A stretch of DNA of 64,000 bases from DASVDE01 sp036381235 (GCA_036381235.1 DASVDE010000029.1:20528-84527); one strand, 5' to 3'; counted from the first letter of the stretch, positions 34,995 to 49,243 are shown. Translations and numbers: made by a program. The notes: generated by a model not told the origin, from the sequence alone.

Positions 34995-35483
34995 ATGGCC
35001 TACGAGATGCAGATCCGTGGCACTCAGGACGAAGTGAAGGTTCGCAGCCCGTGGGCGGCGGCGTTGTTGCCGCTCGTCACCCTCGGCATCTACCACCTCG
35101 TCTGGTGGTACCGGATCAATCGCGAGTTACGCGACTATGGCCAGTCGAAGGGCTATGACCTGGGCCAGAACCCGACCAACTCGGTACTGGCCCTCTTTCC
35201 CGGCGCCCTGATCATCGTCCCGGCGCTGGTCACCTACTGGAGGGGAGTCAAGCGCGTCATAGGCGCATCCCGCCTCGCCGGCAAGGAGCCGCTCAACGGC
35301 TGGATCGCGATCATCCTCTATGTCCTGCTGGCCCCGGGGCTCTGGGCTTACATCCAGGTGTCGCTGAACGACGTATGGCTCCAGGAGGCCGAGCCACTGG
35401 CCGGCCAGGAGCCGCCGCCGGCGCCTTCGGATCAGATGCCTCCGCCGCTGCCGCCCGAGCAGCAACAGCCGCCGACCGCATAG
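34995..35483 (+). CDS. DUF4234-domain membrane protein
   Basis: 162 residues from an ATG preceded by AAGGAGA. A DUF4234 start (VKVRSPWAAALLPLVTLGIY, then HLVWWYRINREL) precedes three hydrophobic stretches at about 18-36, 60-80 and 103-123. The C-terminus is Pro/Gln-rich and presumably cytosolic. Membrane location is clear; function is unknown. Confidence 0.85.
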   Translation: MAYEMQIRGTQDEVKVRSPWAAALLPLVTLGIYHLVWWYRINRELRDYGQSKGYDLGQNPTNSVLALFPGALIIVPALVTYWRGVKRVIGASRLAGKEPLNGWIAIILYVLLAPGLWAYIQVSLNDVWLQEAEPLAGQEPPPAPSDQMPPPLPPEQQQPPTA

Positions 35484-35529
35484 CGAGGGAAGCGCAGGGC
35501 CCGCAACGGGCCTGACCTAGACTCACCCG

Positions 35530-36507
<978 letters not shown>

Positions 36508-36509
36508 GC

Positions 36510-36556
36510 AGGTGTAACGCGTTCGACAGGCAATAGCTGTACAACACGTTGCACCT
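36510..36556. promoter_or_regulatory. candidate operator region before the P450 gene
   Basis: AGGTGTAACGCGTT (36510-36523) and AACACGTTGCACCT (36543-36556) are inverted copies (12 of 14 matched) 19 bases apart, and each centre is itself near-palindromic (AACGCGTT, CAAC-AC-GTTG). This resembles paired TetR-type sites. It lies 34-80 bases before the P450 start; a role as an rlmN terminator is also possible. Confidence 0.4.
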
Positions 36557-36589
36557 CCTTGGCCGGTCAGCCAACTAGGATCAGCCGCC

Positions 36590-38030
36590 GTGCCTGTCGA
36601 CACGAAAACACCCGTCGCCAAGCCGCCGCAGATGTCCGACAGCCCAGTGCGGCGGATCGTCGACGACATGCGTGCGGAATGGCGGGGGAGGGGCAAGTTC
36701 CCTCCGGGGCCGGGCGATTTCAGCGTCTCCCGCACCCACCGGATCGCCCATGATCCGCTGCCGATCCTGCTCTCCAACTACGAGAAGCACGGCCCGATCT
36801 TCAGCCTGCGGTTGCTTCACACCAGGGTCGTCTTCATGCTCGGGCCGGAGGCCAACCACTTCATAACCGTCGCCCATCCGGAGAACTTCCACTGGCGCGA
36901 GTCGAGCTTCGGCGACCTTATCCCGCTGCTCGGCGACGGCCTGCTGACGATCGACGACGATTACCACGACCGGGCGCGGGCGATCATGCTGCCCGCTTTT
37001 CACCGCGAGCAGCTGGGGGCGATGGTCGACGCGATGGCCACCGAGGCCGAGGCGTCGATCGCGGGCCTGCAGGTCGGCCGGGTGATCGACCTCTATGACT
37101 GGATGCGCAATCTGGCGATGCGAATCGCGATGCGGGCGCTTCTGGGCCTCGATCCCGACGAGGCGGGCAAGGGGGCCGCGGCGGCTGAGCACTTCGAGCG
37201 CGCGCTCGGCTTCTACGGCATCGACTACCCGTTGAGGCTGCTGCGCGGCCCCGGTTCTCCCTGGCGGCGGATGAACGCCTCGCGGGAGGTTCTCGACGAG
37301 ATCGTCTTCGGTGAGATCTCCCGTCGCCGGGCCGATCGGACCGAAGCGGGAGGCCGCGACGTTCTCAGCCTGCTGATCGGCGCCCGCGGCGAGGGGGGCG
37401 AGGCCTTCACCGATCGCGAGGTCCGCGACCAGGTGATGACCCTGATGTTCGCCGGTCACGACACCTCCACCTCGACCCTCACCTTCATGATGCACGAGCT
37501 GGCGCGACACCCCGACGTCCTGACCCGCCTCTGCGAGGAGCAGGACGAGGTGCTGGGCGGCGCGGTTCCCACGGTCGAGCAGTTGGAGCGAGAGATGCCC
37601 TACCTCGACGAGGTTCTCGACGAGGTTCTGCGCCTTTACCCGCCGGCATGGATCGGCCCACGCCGTGCCGTCCGCGATTTCGAGTTCGGTGGCTACTCCG
37701 TGCCCCGGGGCGCATACGTCAACTACTCCTCCTGGGCCAGCCACCGGATCCCCGAGGTCTTCCCCGACCCCGAGGCCTTTATCCCGGAGCGTTTCACCCG
37801 CGAGCGCAAGGCGGCCCTGCCACGCGGCGCCTACGTTCCCTTCGGCGGTGGCCAGCGCATCTGCATCGGCAAGCGCTTCGGTCAGACCGAGGTGAAGCTG
37901 GTGGCGACGATGCTGCTGCAGAAGCTGCGCCTCGACGCGATGCCCGGCCGCACGATGCGGATTCGGCAGATGCCGACCCTCTCCCCGAAGGGCGGGTTGG
38001 AGATGCGAGTGCTGCCCCGCAGACGAGGAG

Positions 38031-38038
<8 letters not shown>
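36590..38038 (+). CDS. cytochrome P450
   Basis: 482 residues from GTG. The I-helix AGHDTSTSTLTF, a K-helix EVLRLYPP lacking the canonical ExxR arginine spacing only slightly (DEVLDEVLRLYPP), and the heme loop PFGGGQRICIGKRFG with Cys425 identify it. No membrane anchor is visible, as usual for bacterial P450s. It needs separate ferredoxin partners, none of which is adjacent. The 3' end overlaps the glutamine synthetase gene tail-to-tail by eight bases. Confidence 0.95.
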
Positions 38039-40181
<2,143 letters not shown>

Positions 40182-40291
40182 CGCTGTGTCAGTCCCTCAC
40201 TTGGCGGCGCCCGCTGCGGGGGCGCGTGATTACCGGTCTCACTCCCTATGAAGAGCCAAGGCAGCCTAATGCCCGCGCGCCGAAGATGTCT

Positions 40292-40307
40292 TTGTACAGC
40301 CGTACAA
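40292..40307. promoter_or_regulatory. candidate operator TTGTAC-AGCC-GTACAA
   Basis: A perfect 6-bp inverted repeat with a 4-base spacer in the divergent region (40182-40433) between glnN and the fused beta-oxidation gene. The symmetry fits a TetR- or GntR-type regulator of fatty-acid genes; which promoter it controls is not clear. No gene is seen in the rest of this interval. Confidence 0.4.
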
Positions 40308-40433
40308 CGTTCGGTCCCGGCCCTTTGTCCGGGAGAAGAGCGAAGGATCGATGGACCTATCGGCCCCAAGATCCTTCAGCGATCGGTCAGCTATAGCCTT
40401 CGCCCGGTCCCCGATCTGGAGGAATCCCTCGAA

Positions 40434-42418
<1,985 letters not shown>

Positions 42419-42434
<16 letters not shown>

Positions 42435-43081
42435 ACGCACCGGACGCGGTCGTCTTCGACAACGACGGCCTCCTGCTCGACACCGAGTCCGTCTGGACTC
42501 GGGCCGAGCAGGACCTGTTCGAGCGACGAGGGCTCGAGTTCACCGCGGAGCACAAGCGGGAGCTGGTCGGCACCTCGGCAGAGATAGCCGGCCGGGTGTT
42601 GGAGCGACGACTCGCCGAGCCCGGCTGTGCCGACGAGCTGATCGAAGAGCTGAACGCCCTGGTCGTCGCCGAGTTGGAGCATGGGGTGGAGGCGATGGTC
42701 GGCGCTCGCGAACTGCTGCACCGATTGAAAGAGCGCGGCACGCCGATCGGCCTTGTATCCAACTCGCCGCTCGTTTTCGTGCGGCGGTCGCTGGAGATAG
42801 CCGGCTTCGAGGACCGCTTCGACGTGGTGCTGAGCGCACATGAGGTGGCGGCGCCGAAGCCTGCGCCCGACCCCTACCTGGAGGCCTGCCGCCGCCTGGG
42901 AATCGAGCCCGGCCTCGCGGTGATTGCGCTGGAGGATTCGCCGACGGGCGTCACGGCTGCGCGTGCCGCCGGGCTGACTGTGATCGGCATTCCCTCGATC
43001 GACGGGATGGTCCTCGAAGAGGCACATCACATCGCCGAGTCGCTGCTCGACGAGGTCGTTGCCCACCATCTCGTGCTGTAA
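42419..43081 (+). CDS. HAD-superfamily phosphatase (beta-phosphoglucomutase-like)
   Basis: 220 residues from a GTG that overlaps the upstream stop by 16 bases. HAD motifs: VVFDNDGLLLDTES (nucleophile Asp, here DND rather than the usual DMD/DLD), GLVSNSP, APKPAPDPYLEA and ALEDSPTGVTAARAAG. It would dephosphorylate a small phosphorylated metabolite. Translational overlap suggests a clean-up role connected to the beta-oxidation gene. The stop TAA is the first codon of the structured element downstream. Confidence 0.9.
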
Positions 43082-43183
43082 GGGGATGCAGTAGAGACAC
43101 CCCCGCCCTGACAAGTGCCGGTCTAATTAGACCGGCACTTTGAGTATCCGCCAGTTCGGGGGTGTCTCTACCTCATCCCCTTA
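43079..43183. repeat. nested inverted-repeat element, type I copy 1
   Basis: Outer arms 43079-43105 and 43157-43183 pair at 25 of 27 positions and include the stop codons of both convergent genes. Inside lies a 28-base perfect palindrome (43113-43140): 11-bp stem and TAATTA loop. The blocks CCCGCCCTGACAAGT and ACTTTGAGTATCCGCC, then AGTTCGG, recur at 54536-54550 and 54571-54593 around different stems. Probably a bidirectional terminator or a structured RNA/DNA element. Confidence 0.85.
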
Positions 43184-44003
43184 GGACGCGGCGGCGGCGG
43201 AGGACGCGTTCGCTGATCTCGAGCAGCTCCTGTACGGCGCGCTCGCGCTCGGGATCCAACCCCCCCTTGAGGGCCATGTTCGCTGCGTCTCCGGCTTCGC
43301 TGCGGCGAGCTTCCAGCGCCGCCATGTCCTCCTCGTGCCCGGGGTCGGAGAGCGCTCCGCGCATCTCCACCAGCAGCGCCTCGAGCCCGACTCGCAGCTG
43401 TAGAGCTGTCTCGCGGATGCGTCCCGCGTCCAGGTCGGCCCGGGCACGGAGCAGGAGCGGTTCGCAGGCATCGATCCGCTCCCGGCCACCGAGCACCGCC
43501 GCGACCCGCTCCTGTGGGCTCAGCTCCTGCTCGCGGCGTTTGCGACGCAATGCAGCGGGCTCTTTCACATCGACTTCTCTCGCCACGGCGAAGCGACCGG
43601 CTGCGACCTCTTCGCCGCTGCCGTAGCCGATTCGGACTGCCGACGCGGCGGTTGGGCTCAGCTCGTGGACATGAGGGTCTCCGCTTGCCGCTGCTTGGGC
43701 GTGCAGGGCGAGGTTGAGCAGGCCGATCCCCTCCTTGACCACCCCCTCGACTGCTTCCTCGGACGCCGCTGTCTGCTCCAGCCAGCGGACCGCCGCCGGC
43801 TCGGCATCGAAGGGCTCAAAGGCGCGCACCGCGGTCGCTCGGGTCAGGGGCAGGGGGCTCGGCCCTGCGCCGACCTGGCTCGGTCGGGGCTTCGATCGGC
43901 GACGGGAAGGAGGCGGTGGTGCCCCCAGCGTCTCGACGACCAGCACGCTCTGCGCACCGTTCTCTTCGCCTCCTGCGCGCGCCAGGTAGCGACCGTCCGC
44001 CAC
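43173..44003 (-). CDS. hypothetical protein, lineage-specific
   Basis: 276 residues from the GTG at 44003. Ala-rich helices and an acidic/basic heptad-like C-terminus (LLEISERVLRRRR) suggest a cytosolic helical protein; no family is recognised. In-frame codons upstream read LAPLFGFAQFEFPGALA and an AGGAGA site lies at about 44061-44066, so translation may begin at a non-AUG codon near 44054, giving 17 more residues. The stop lies in the 3' arm of the structured element. Confidence 0.7.
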   Translation of the reverse strand: MADGRYLARAGGEENGAQSVLVVETLGAPPPPSRRRSKPRPSQVGAGPSPLPLTRATAVRAFEPFDAEPAAVRWLEQTAASEEAVEGVVKEGIGLLNLALHAQAAASGDPHVHELSPTAASAVRIGYGSGEEVAAGRFAVAREVDVKEPAALRRKRREQELSPQERVAAVLGGRERIDACEPLLLRARADLDAGRIRETALQLRVGLEALLVEMRGALSDPGHEEDMAALEARRSEAGDAANMALKGGLDPERERAVQELLEISERVLRRRRVLRG

Positions 44004-44081
44004 CGCGAGAGCGCCGGGAAACTCAAACTGTGCGAATCCGAAGAGGGGGGCCAGAAGACCCGATTCTCCTAGATGAGAAGC

Positions 44082-46364
44082 TCAGTCGCCGGCGACTGAG
44101 CCACCGGACTTGGCCACCTGCTTCTTCTTGTCCGGTAGCGAGTACTCCGAAGGCTTGGTCGGCACGTTCGGATTGTCGATCTCCCCGAGGCGGTCGGTCA
44201 GCAGCTGCCACTGCCCGGGTTTCAGCAGCGCGTAGAACTGCTGGCCAAACGGGCCCGTGGTCGGCTGGAAGCCGACGTGAACGTGGTCGTAGTGGTCGGA
44301 GAGAGCGAAGCTGGTCGGCCCCGGCAGGTCCTCCAGTGAGATCACCTGATGTGGGTGCATCGTCCCCTGTAGCTGCAGCACGGTGTGGATCAGCTCGTCG
44401 GTCAGCGTTCCGGGGCCCTGGTGCCCGGTGACCGGGACGCCGTTGATCACCGGGATGTCGACCGCGTCGCCGGTGCTGTGCTCGGACACGTACCCCGAGG
44501 CGCTGTAGATGCTGTGGCCGCACTTCAGCGAGGTGACAGTGAGTCGGTAGCCCTTGGCGACCAGGAATTCCAGCATCGCCAGGACGCGGCGGTCAATCTG
44601 GCCGCTGGCGATATCGGTGCGGCCGCACCCGTAGATGTCCAGTGCTTTGTCCGCCAGGACGCGCTTCTCCAGCTCCTCCTTGGAGAGGAGCAGCACTCCC
44701 GCGCCGCTCAGCTCGACCTTGAAGGGGTTCTTGCCCTTGGCGCGATAGATCGCCGTTGCCTCGAGAAGCTTCCAGCCGTCGAGGATCGGCTTCGGATCGA
44801 TTCGCGGGGCGCCGCGCCCGGCCGGGCGGATCGAGAAGTTGATGTGCGAGTCGATGCCGTCCTCGGCGGCACCGACTCGGGCCAGCACCGTCCCGGCTAT
44901 AACCTTCGACCCCACCTTGAGGGTTCCGTCAGCGCCGATCGCGGTCGCGTAGTCGACCCTCTGGGTCGGAGCGCTTCCCTCGCGCTCGCCGGCCCGCCCC
45001 GGCAGGGCGCGCAGCCGCGGCCTGATGTCTTGGCTGTCGACCGGAACGCGCTTCTCCTTGCCGGTCGGCATCACCACGGTGCGGTGGTCGCGGACGAGCC
45101 GGCCCAGCTTCGCGTAGGTGTAGCGGTTGCCGTAGGCGTCTTCGAGGACGACGAAGCGGCCCAGCTTCTTCGAGTTCCCGGACTTCAGGATCGTGCCGTC
45201 GTTGACGGCTACGACCGGAGAGTCTTCGGCGGCGAAGATGTTGATCCCGCGCCGCGTGGGGGAGGAGGAGATCACGTCGGCGGCGTTCCCGTACCCCTCG
45301 CGAGCGCCGGGCCGCGAGCGCTTCAACGCCTCGCGGGCGGAGATGTCGTCGGCGTAGCGGGCGTCGGCTGCGATCGGGAAGTGCGCCCCCTCGGTCAGAC
45401 CTGTCAATGAGCCGACCAGGTCGGACGGGAGCTTGCCGTAGGCCCGCGCATAGAGCAGCACCTCCTGCACGTACCAGTCGGCGTGGTTGTAGGCGAAGAT
45501 CGCCTTGTAGAGATCCTCGTTCCCGCCGGCGGCCTTCAGGTAGCTGGCCGCGGCGCAGATCGCGTCGACCGGGTTGTATGGGTCCTTGCGGCCGTCGCCG
45601 TTGGCGTCGAGCCCGTACATCTCCCAGGAAGAGGGAAGGAACTGCATCCAGCCGACCGCGCCGGCGCTGGAGACGTTGAGGTTGGTGCCGAAGCCCGTCT
45701 CGATTTTGTTGATCGAGGCGAGCACCTCCCATGGGATTCCGTACTCGGTCCCGCAGGCCTGGTAGATCGGCAGCAGGAAGGGTGGGATCTCGAAGGAGTC
45801 GATGACGAAGTTGGGCACCCCGATGGGCGCGGGGCCGAAGGAGGCGATCGTCGTCGTCGGGTTGCTGCCGGTGGGGGCGCCGCCCTCTTGGAATTGGGAA
45901 CCCCCATCCTCGACCCCAGCTTGAGGCTGGTCGCCGCCGGTGGCGCCCGGGGTTGGGGCGGTCACTCCGCCCCCCCCGGTTCCACCGATGCTCTGGTTTT
46001 GCGTTACGCCACCCCCTCCGCTCTGGGCGTCGGCGGCGTTGAGGCTGGTTCCCTGCTGGATCTCGCTGCCGGTGTCGACTGGGGGTGAGGAGCTGTCACT
46101 GCCGCTCGGCGCTTCGCTGACGCCGGACGGGTCCTCGGCGCAGTCGGGATCGCTCAGGTCGAGCAGCCCGTCGCCATCGTCGTCGGCGCTGTTCGAGCAG
46201 GCCGGTGTTTGAGGGGAGGGGATCGAGGGAGCCACGCTGGCGGCGTTGGACAGCTGCGCTGGCCTGGATGCGCCCAGCGTCTCGGCTCCCGCCATGCCCA
46301 CGCCGAGCGCGGTTACGGCCACGAACCCTGCCAGTGCGATGGTCAGTACGAGCTTGTGTCTCAT
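44082..46364 (-). CDS. secreted murein hydrolase: lytic transglycosylase plus peptidase-like domains
   Basis: 760 residues from the ATG at 46364, giving a clean signal peptide (LVLTIALAGFVAVTALGVGM, cleavage after AGA). A thrombospondin-3-like calcium motif (DDDGDGLLDLSDPDC) and a Gly/Ser-rich linker follow. The MltB-type transglycosylase comes next (catalytic Glu222 in INKIETGFG; AGAVGWMQFLPSSW). A degenerate M23-like region (SPVVAVNDGTILKSG) precedes a C-terminal region with SEHSTGDAVDIP and DHYDHVHVGF resembling an M15-type metallopeptidase. It likely remodels peptidoglycan. Longer in-frame start at 46472 is less likely. Confidence 0.85.
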   Translation of the reverse strand: MRHKLVLTIALAGFVAVTALGVGMAGAETLGASRPAQLSNAASVAPSIPSPQTPACSNSADDDGDGLLDLSDPDCAEDPSGVSEAPSGSDSSSPPVDTGSEIQQGTSLNAADAQSGGGGVTQNQSIGGTGGGGVTAPTPGATGGDQPQAGVEDGGSQFQEGGAPTGSNPTTTIASFGPAPIGVPNFVIDSFEIPPFLLPIYQACGTEYGIPWEVLASINKIETGFGTNLNVSSAGAVGWMQFLPSSWEMYGLDANGDGRKDPYNPVDAICAAASYLKAAGGNEDLYKAIFAYNHADWYVQEVLLYARAYGKLPSDLVGSLTGLTEGAHFPIAADARYADDISAREALKRSRPGAREGYGNAADVISSSPTRRGINIFAAEDSPVVAVNDGTILKSGNSKKLGRFVVLEDAYGNRYTYAKLGRLVRDHRTVVMPTGKEKRVPVDSQDIRPRLRALPGRAGEREGSAPTQRVDYATAIGADGTLKVGSKVIAGTVLARVGAAEDGIDSHINFSIRPAGRGAPRIDPKPILDGWKLLEATAIYRAKGKNPFKVELSGAGVLLLSKEELEKRVLADKALDIYGCGRTDIASGQIDRRVLAMLEFLVAKGYRLTVTSLKCGHSIYSASGYVSEHSTGDAVDIPVINGVPVTGHQGPGTLTDELIHTVLQLQGTMHPHQVISLEDLPGPTSFALSDHYDHVHVGFQPTTGPFGQQFYALLKPGQWQLLTDRLGEIDNPNVPTKPSEYSLPDKKKQVAKSGGSVAGD

Positions 46365-46461
46365 TCGACGGCGCCTCGATTCCCGTCGGCGCGGATCGCG
46401 TAGCAACCCAGTGCCGCCACCTCCCCGCACGACAGGCTCGCCCAAGCTACTGGCTCGCAAA

Positions 46462-46488
46462 GGGGTCCGCAATAAAACGCGGAACCCC
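46462..46488. promoter_or_regulatory. strong hairpin in the wall-hydrolase leader
   Basis: On the minus strand GGGGTTCCGC and GCGGACCCC flank the loop GTTTTATT, about 100 bases upstream of the hydrolase start. The 205-base gap between divergent genes (46365-46572) holds this and no gene. It could be an attenuator stem or part of a structured leader. I could not match it to a known riboswitch. Confidence 0.4.
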
Positions 46489-46572
46489 CCAACAAGGCCT
46501 TAATCAACGTTCTCTCCATGCCTGCGGCTGGAGGATCCCAGGTCGCCCGGATGTGCTCGTTAAGCTGATGTG

Positions 46573-46923
46573 ATGAGCAGCCGGCGGGATGAGCAGGAAG
46601 AGCTCGACGGCCTGCGGGCCCGAAGCGAGCAGGCGCTCGGGGATCTGGCCCAGGCGTTGGCCGACAGCCCGATGCTCGAGAACGCCCTGGCAGCTGCGTT
46701 CGGCGCTCGCGAGAAGGCTCAGGAAGCCCAACAGGCCGCTATGAGCGCTCTCAACCTGCCTTCGTCTACCGACGTCGAGAGACTTGAGCGTCGCCTGCGT
46801 TCCTTTTCGCAGCGGCTCGAAGAAGTCGAGGAGCAGATCGATGCGCTGGCGCGAGATGTCTCGGAGATCCGCCGCAAGCTCGCAAAGCCGGCCAGAAAAC
46901 CCGCTCCAAAGAGCAAACCCTAA
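46573..46923 (+). CDS. coiled-coil protein, phasin-like tail
   Basis: 116 residues from the ATG at 46573 (a GTG one codon earlier is possible). Residues about 60-105 form a heptad coiled coil (VERLERRLRSFSQRLEEVEE), ending in a Lys/Pro/Ala tail (KPARKPAPKSKP) like those of polyhydroxyalkanoate-granule or nucleoid-associated proteins. No enzymatic motif. Function unknown. It is convergent with the phosphorylase gene, with a short CCTAAC/GTTTAGG-like hairpin between. Confidence 0.7.
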   Translation: MSSRRDEQEELDGLRARSEQALGDLAQALADSPMLENALAAAFGAREKAQEAQQAAMSALNLPSSTDVERLERRLRSFSQRLEEVEEQIDALARDVSEIRRKLAKPARKPAPKSKP

Positions 46924-46932
46924 CCTTCTAGT

Positions 46933-47622
46933 TTAGGTAGAGAGTATGCCAGAGGCGGCGGCTCCCGCCCGTCTCGCGACGGCCTCGAGCACCTCGTCGG
47001 CGACTCGCTCCCCGACCGCGCTCCTCTCGACGACGAGCACCCCTGCCGCGGCTATCTTCAGCTGCCGGGCGCGAGCCAGGATGGTCGCGGTCTGCATATC
47101 GGCAGCCATGGCTCCGGCGGGTGGAGCCTCGTGCTCGTCGTGGACGTCGAAGCTCGCGATCGTCACCGTAGGCGCGTCGGCCAGTTCCCGCTTCAGGCTG
47201 TCCGTAAGGGCGGGGTCGGGAGCAACGACCTCGCCGCTGCCGATTCCAAATGCCCTGCCGCTGCCGCCCGCTGCCTCCGCGTGCTCGACGATGAGCAGAT
47301 CGCCGGGCGCCAGCGCCGGATCGAGCGCAGCACAGGTGCCAATCCGGACCACTCTCTTCGTGCCCAGCTTCGCCAGGTCGGCCAGCACCACCGCCGCGCT
47401 CGGCCCGCCCATGCCGGTCGACTGGATCGTGAGCTCCCGCCCTCCAGGGGTCAGGCCTGAATACCCCCACAGCCCTCGCGCGTGGTTGCTCATCTTCGGT
47501 TCCACGAGAAGCTCTTGGGCCAACAGCAGTGCCCTTCCGGGGTCGCCGACCAGCACCGCGTCGGCGGCGATCGGTGCGGTGGGGCGAAGGCGAGCGGGCA
47601 TCGGCGGCGCCCATCTTGCCAC
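46933..47622 (-). CDS. nucleoside phosphorylase-family protein
   Basis: 229 residues from GTG, or 222 from ATG at 47601. VLVGDPGRALLLAQEL, IQSTGMGGPSAAVVL, VVRIGTCAALDPALAPGDLL (phosphate/ribose site) and AADMQTATIL (Met-Glu-like ribose clamp, here Met-Gln) are the PNP/UDP superfamily blocks. It would cleave a purine or uridine nucleoside with phosphate. The usual clamp Glu is Gln, so the ribose-binding residue may be altered. Divergent from amt. Confidence 0.85.
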   Translation of the reverse strand: MARWAPPMPARLRPTAPIAADAVLVGDPGRALLLAQELLVEPKMSNHARGLWGYSGLTPGGRELTIQSTGMGGPSAAVVLADLAKLGTKRVVRIGTCAALDPALAPGDLLIVEHAEAAGGSGRAFGIGSGEVVAPDPALTDSLKRELADAPTVTIASFDVHDEHEAPPAGAMAADMQTATILARARQLKIAAAGVLVVERSAVGERVADEVLEAVARRAGAAASGILST

Positions 47623-47754
47623 TCGTGAGAAACCCGCCCCCTGGATTTACTCCAGCCGTCCAAACACAGCCCGTCGCGCCATTCATACCTTGGCCCCAAT
47701 CGCCAAACCGCGACCGCCGGGGCACGATCTCCGGCGGGCTAGGAGGAAATCGGA

Positions 47755-49230
47755 ATGAAAAAGAGGCTCTTGATCGCAGGCCCGGTGGCCGCGATTGCCT
47801 CGCTCGTCCTGCCGGGGGTGGCCTTCGGGGCCGCCACGCCGATCCTGGATACGCCCGACGCAAGCATCAACGCGATGTGGGTCATCGTCGCCGGCGTCCT
47901 GGTGATGTTCATGCAGGCGGGCTTCCTGCTCTTGGAGGTCGGGTTCTCCCGGGCCAAGAACGCAGGGGCAGGTGTCGCGAAGATCCTGGTCAACTTCTCG
48001 ATCGCGTCGCTCTGTTACTGGGCATGCGGCTTCGCGCTCGCCTTCGGCGGGTTGGGGGAGATTGCGGGGACTCACGGGTTCTTCCTCGACGTCGGCTCGT
48101 CTATCGAGCAGGCGGGGCAGAGCATCCCGTTCGTCGAGACGTACTCGATCAGCCCGGCCGCGTTCATGTTCTTCCAGTTCGTGTTCTGCGCGGTCTCGCT
48201 GGCGATCGTCTGGGGCGCAACGCTGGAGCGGATCAAATTCGGTGCCTACGTGATCTACGCGATCGTCTTCAGCGCAGTCATCTATCCGATCCTCAGCCAC
48301 TGGATCTTCGGCGGCGGTTGGTTGCAGGTCAACATCGGCATGCAGGACTTCGCCGGCTCCACGGTGGTCCACCTGATCGGCGCCACCGGCGCTCTGGCGG
48401 CGCTGCTGCTGCTCGGCCCCCGCATCGGCAAGTACGGCCCCGACGGTAAGCCGCGGGCTATCCCGGGCCACTCGATGCCGCTTGTCGGCCTCGGCGTGCT
48501 GATCCTCTGGCTCGGCTGGTTCGGGTTCAACCCGGGCTCGACCCTGGGGGCGATCGGCGGCCGCTTCGCCGAGGTGGTCGTGGTGACCAACCTGGCGGCG
48601 GCGGCGGGCGTCGTCGCGGCGGTGTCGATCATGTACCTGAAGACGAGGACGATCGACATCGGTATGGCCGGCAACGGCGCGATCGCCGGGCTGGTCGCGA
48701 TCACCGCGCCATCCGGCTACGTCGAGTACTGGGCGGCGCCGATCATCGGCGCGGTCGCCGGTGTGATCGTCGTCTACGGCGTGTTGGCTATCGAGAAGTT
48801 GATCGACGATCCGGTCGGGGCTCTCTCAGCCCACGGCCTTGCCGGCATCTGGGGGACGTTGTCCTGCGGGATCTTCACCTCCCCGCGTCTGGCCGAATTC
48901 AACGCGGTCGGCGACCCGGGCCTCTGGTACAGCGGCTCGTTCTCTCAGCTCGGGGCCCAGGCCCTGGGGATTGCGGTTGCTTTTGGATGTGTGTTCGTTA
49001 CCTCCTTTGCGATCTTCTTCCTGATCAAGAAGACGATCGGGTTGCGGGTCAGCGCCGAGGAGGAAGATGCCGGGCTCGATATCTCCGAGCACGGGATGTA
49101 TGGATATCCGGAGCAGTTCATCCCACGACCCGAGTACTCGACCGGCCTGGAGTTCGGCACGCCGCTTCCGACCGGAGCGACAGCCACGGCTGCGACGGTC
49201 AGTCCAATGTCCACTACCGACCCCAAATAG
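47755..49230 (+). CDS. amt: ammonium transporter
   Basis: 491 residues from an ATG with AGGAGG twelve bases upstream. A signal-like start (KRLLIAGPVAAIASLVLPG) is followed by an 11-helix Amt fold: DASINAMWVIVAGVLVMFMQ, GCNPG-type pore blocks (WLGWFGFNPGS) and conserved pore histidines in AGSTVVHLIGATGALAA and SAHGLAGIWGTLS. It conducts ammonium across the membrane. glnK follows 13 bases later, the classic pair in which P-II blocks Amt when nitrogen is ample. Confidence 0.96.
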   Translation: MKKRLLIAGPVAAIASLVLPGVAFGAATPILDTPDASINAMWVIVAGVLVMFMQAGFLLLEVGFSRAKNAGAGVAKILVNFSIASLCYWACGFALAFGGLGEIAGTHGFFLDVGSSIEQAGQSIPFVETYSISPAAFMFFQFVFCAVSLAIVWGATLERIKFGAYVIYAIVFSAVIYPILSHWIFGGGWLQVNIGMQDFAGSTVVHLIGATGALAALLLLGPRIGKYGPDGKPRAIPGHSMPLVGLGVLILWLGWFGFNPGSTLGAIGGRFAEVVVVTNLAAAAGVVAAVSIMYLKTRTIDIGMAGNGAIAGLVAITAPSGYVEYWAAPIIGAVAGVIVVYGVLAIEKLIDDPVGALSAHGLAGIWGTLSCGIFTSPRLAEFNAVGDPGLWYSGSFSQLGAQALGIAVAFGCVFVTSFAIFFLIKKTIGLRVSAEEEDAGLDISEHGMYGYPEQFIPRPEYSTGLEFGTPLPTGATATAATVSPMSTTDPK

Positions 49231-49243
49231 GAGGATCGAGCGC

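Noticed and set aside
46365..46572. A c-di-AMP (ydaO-type) riboswitch before the wall hydrolase
   Set aside because: Such leaders often precede actinobacterial wall hydrolases, but I could not find the conserved core segments, only a strong hairpin.
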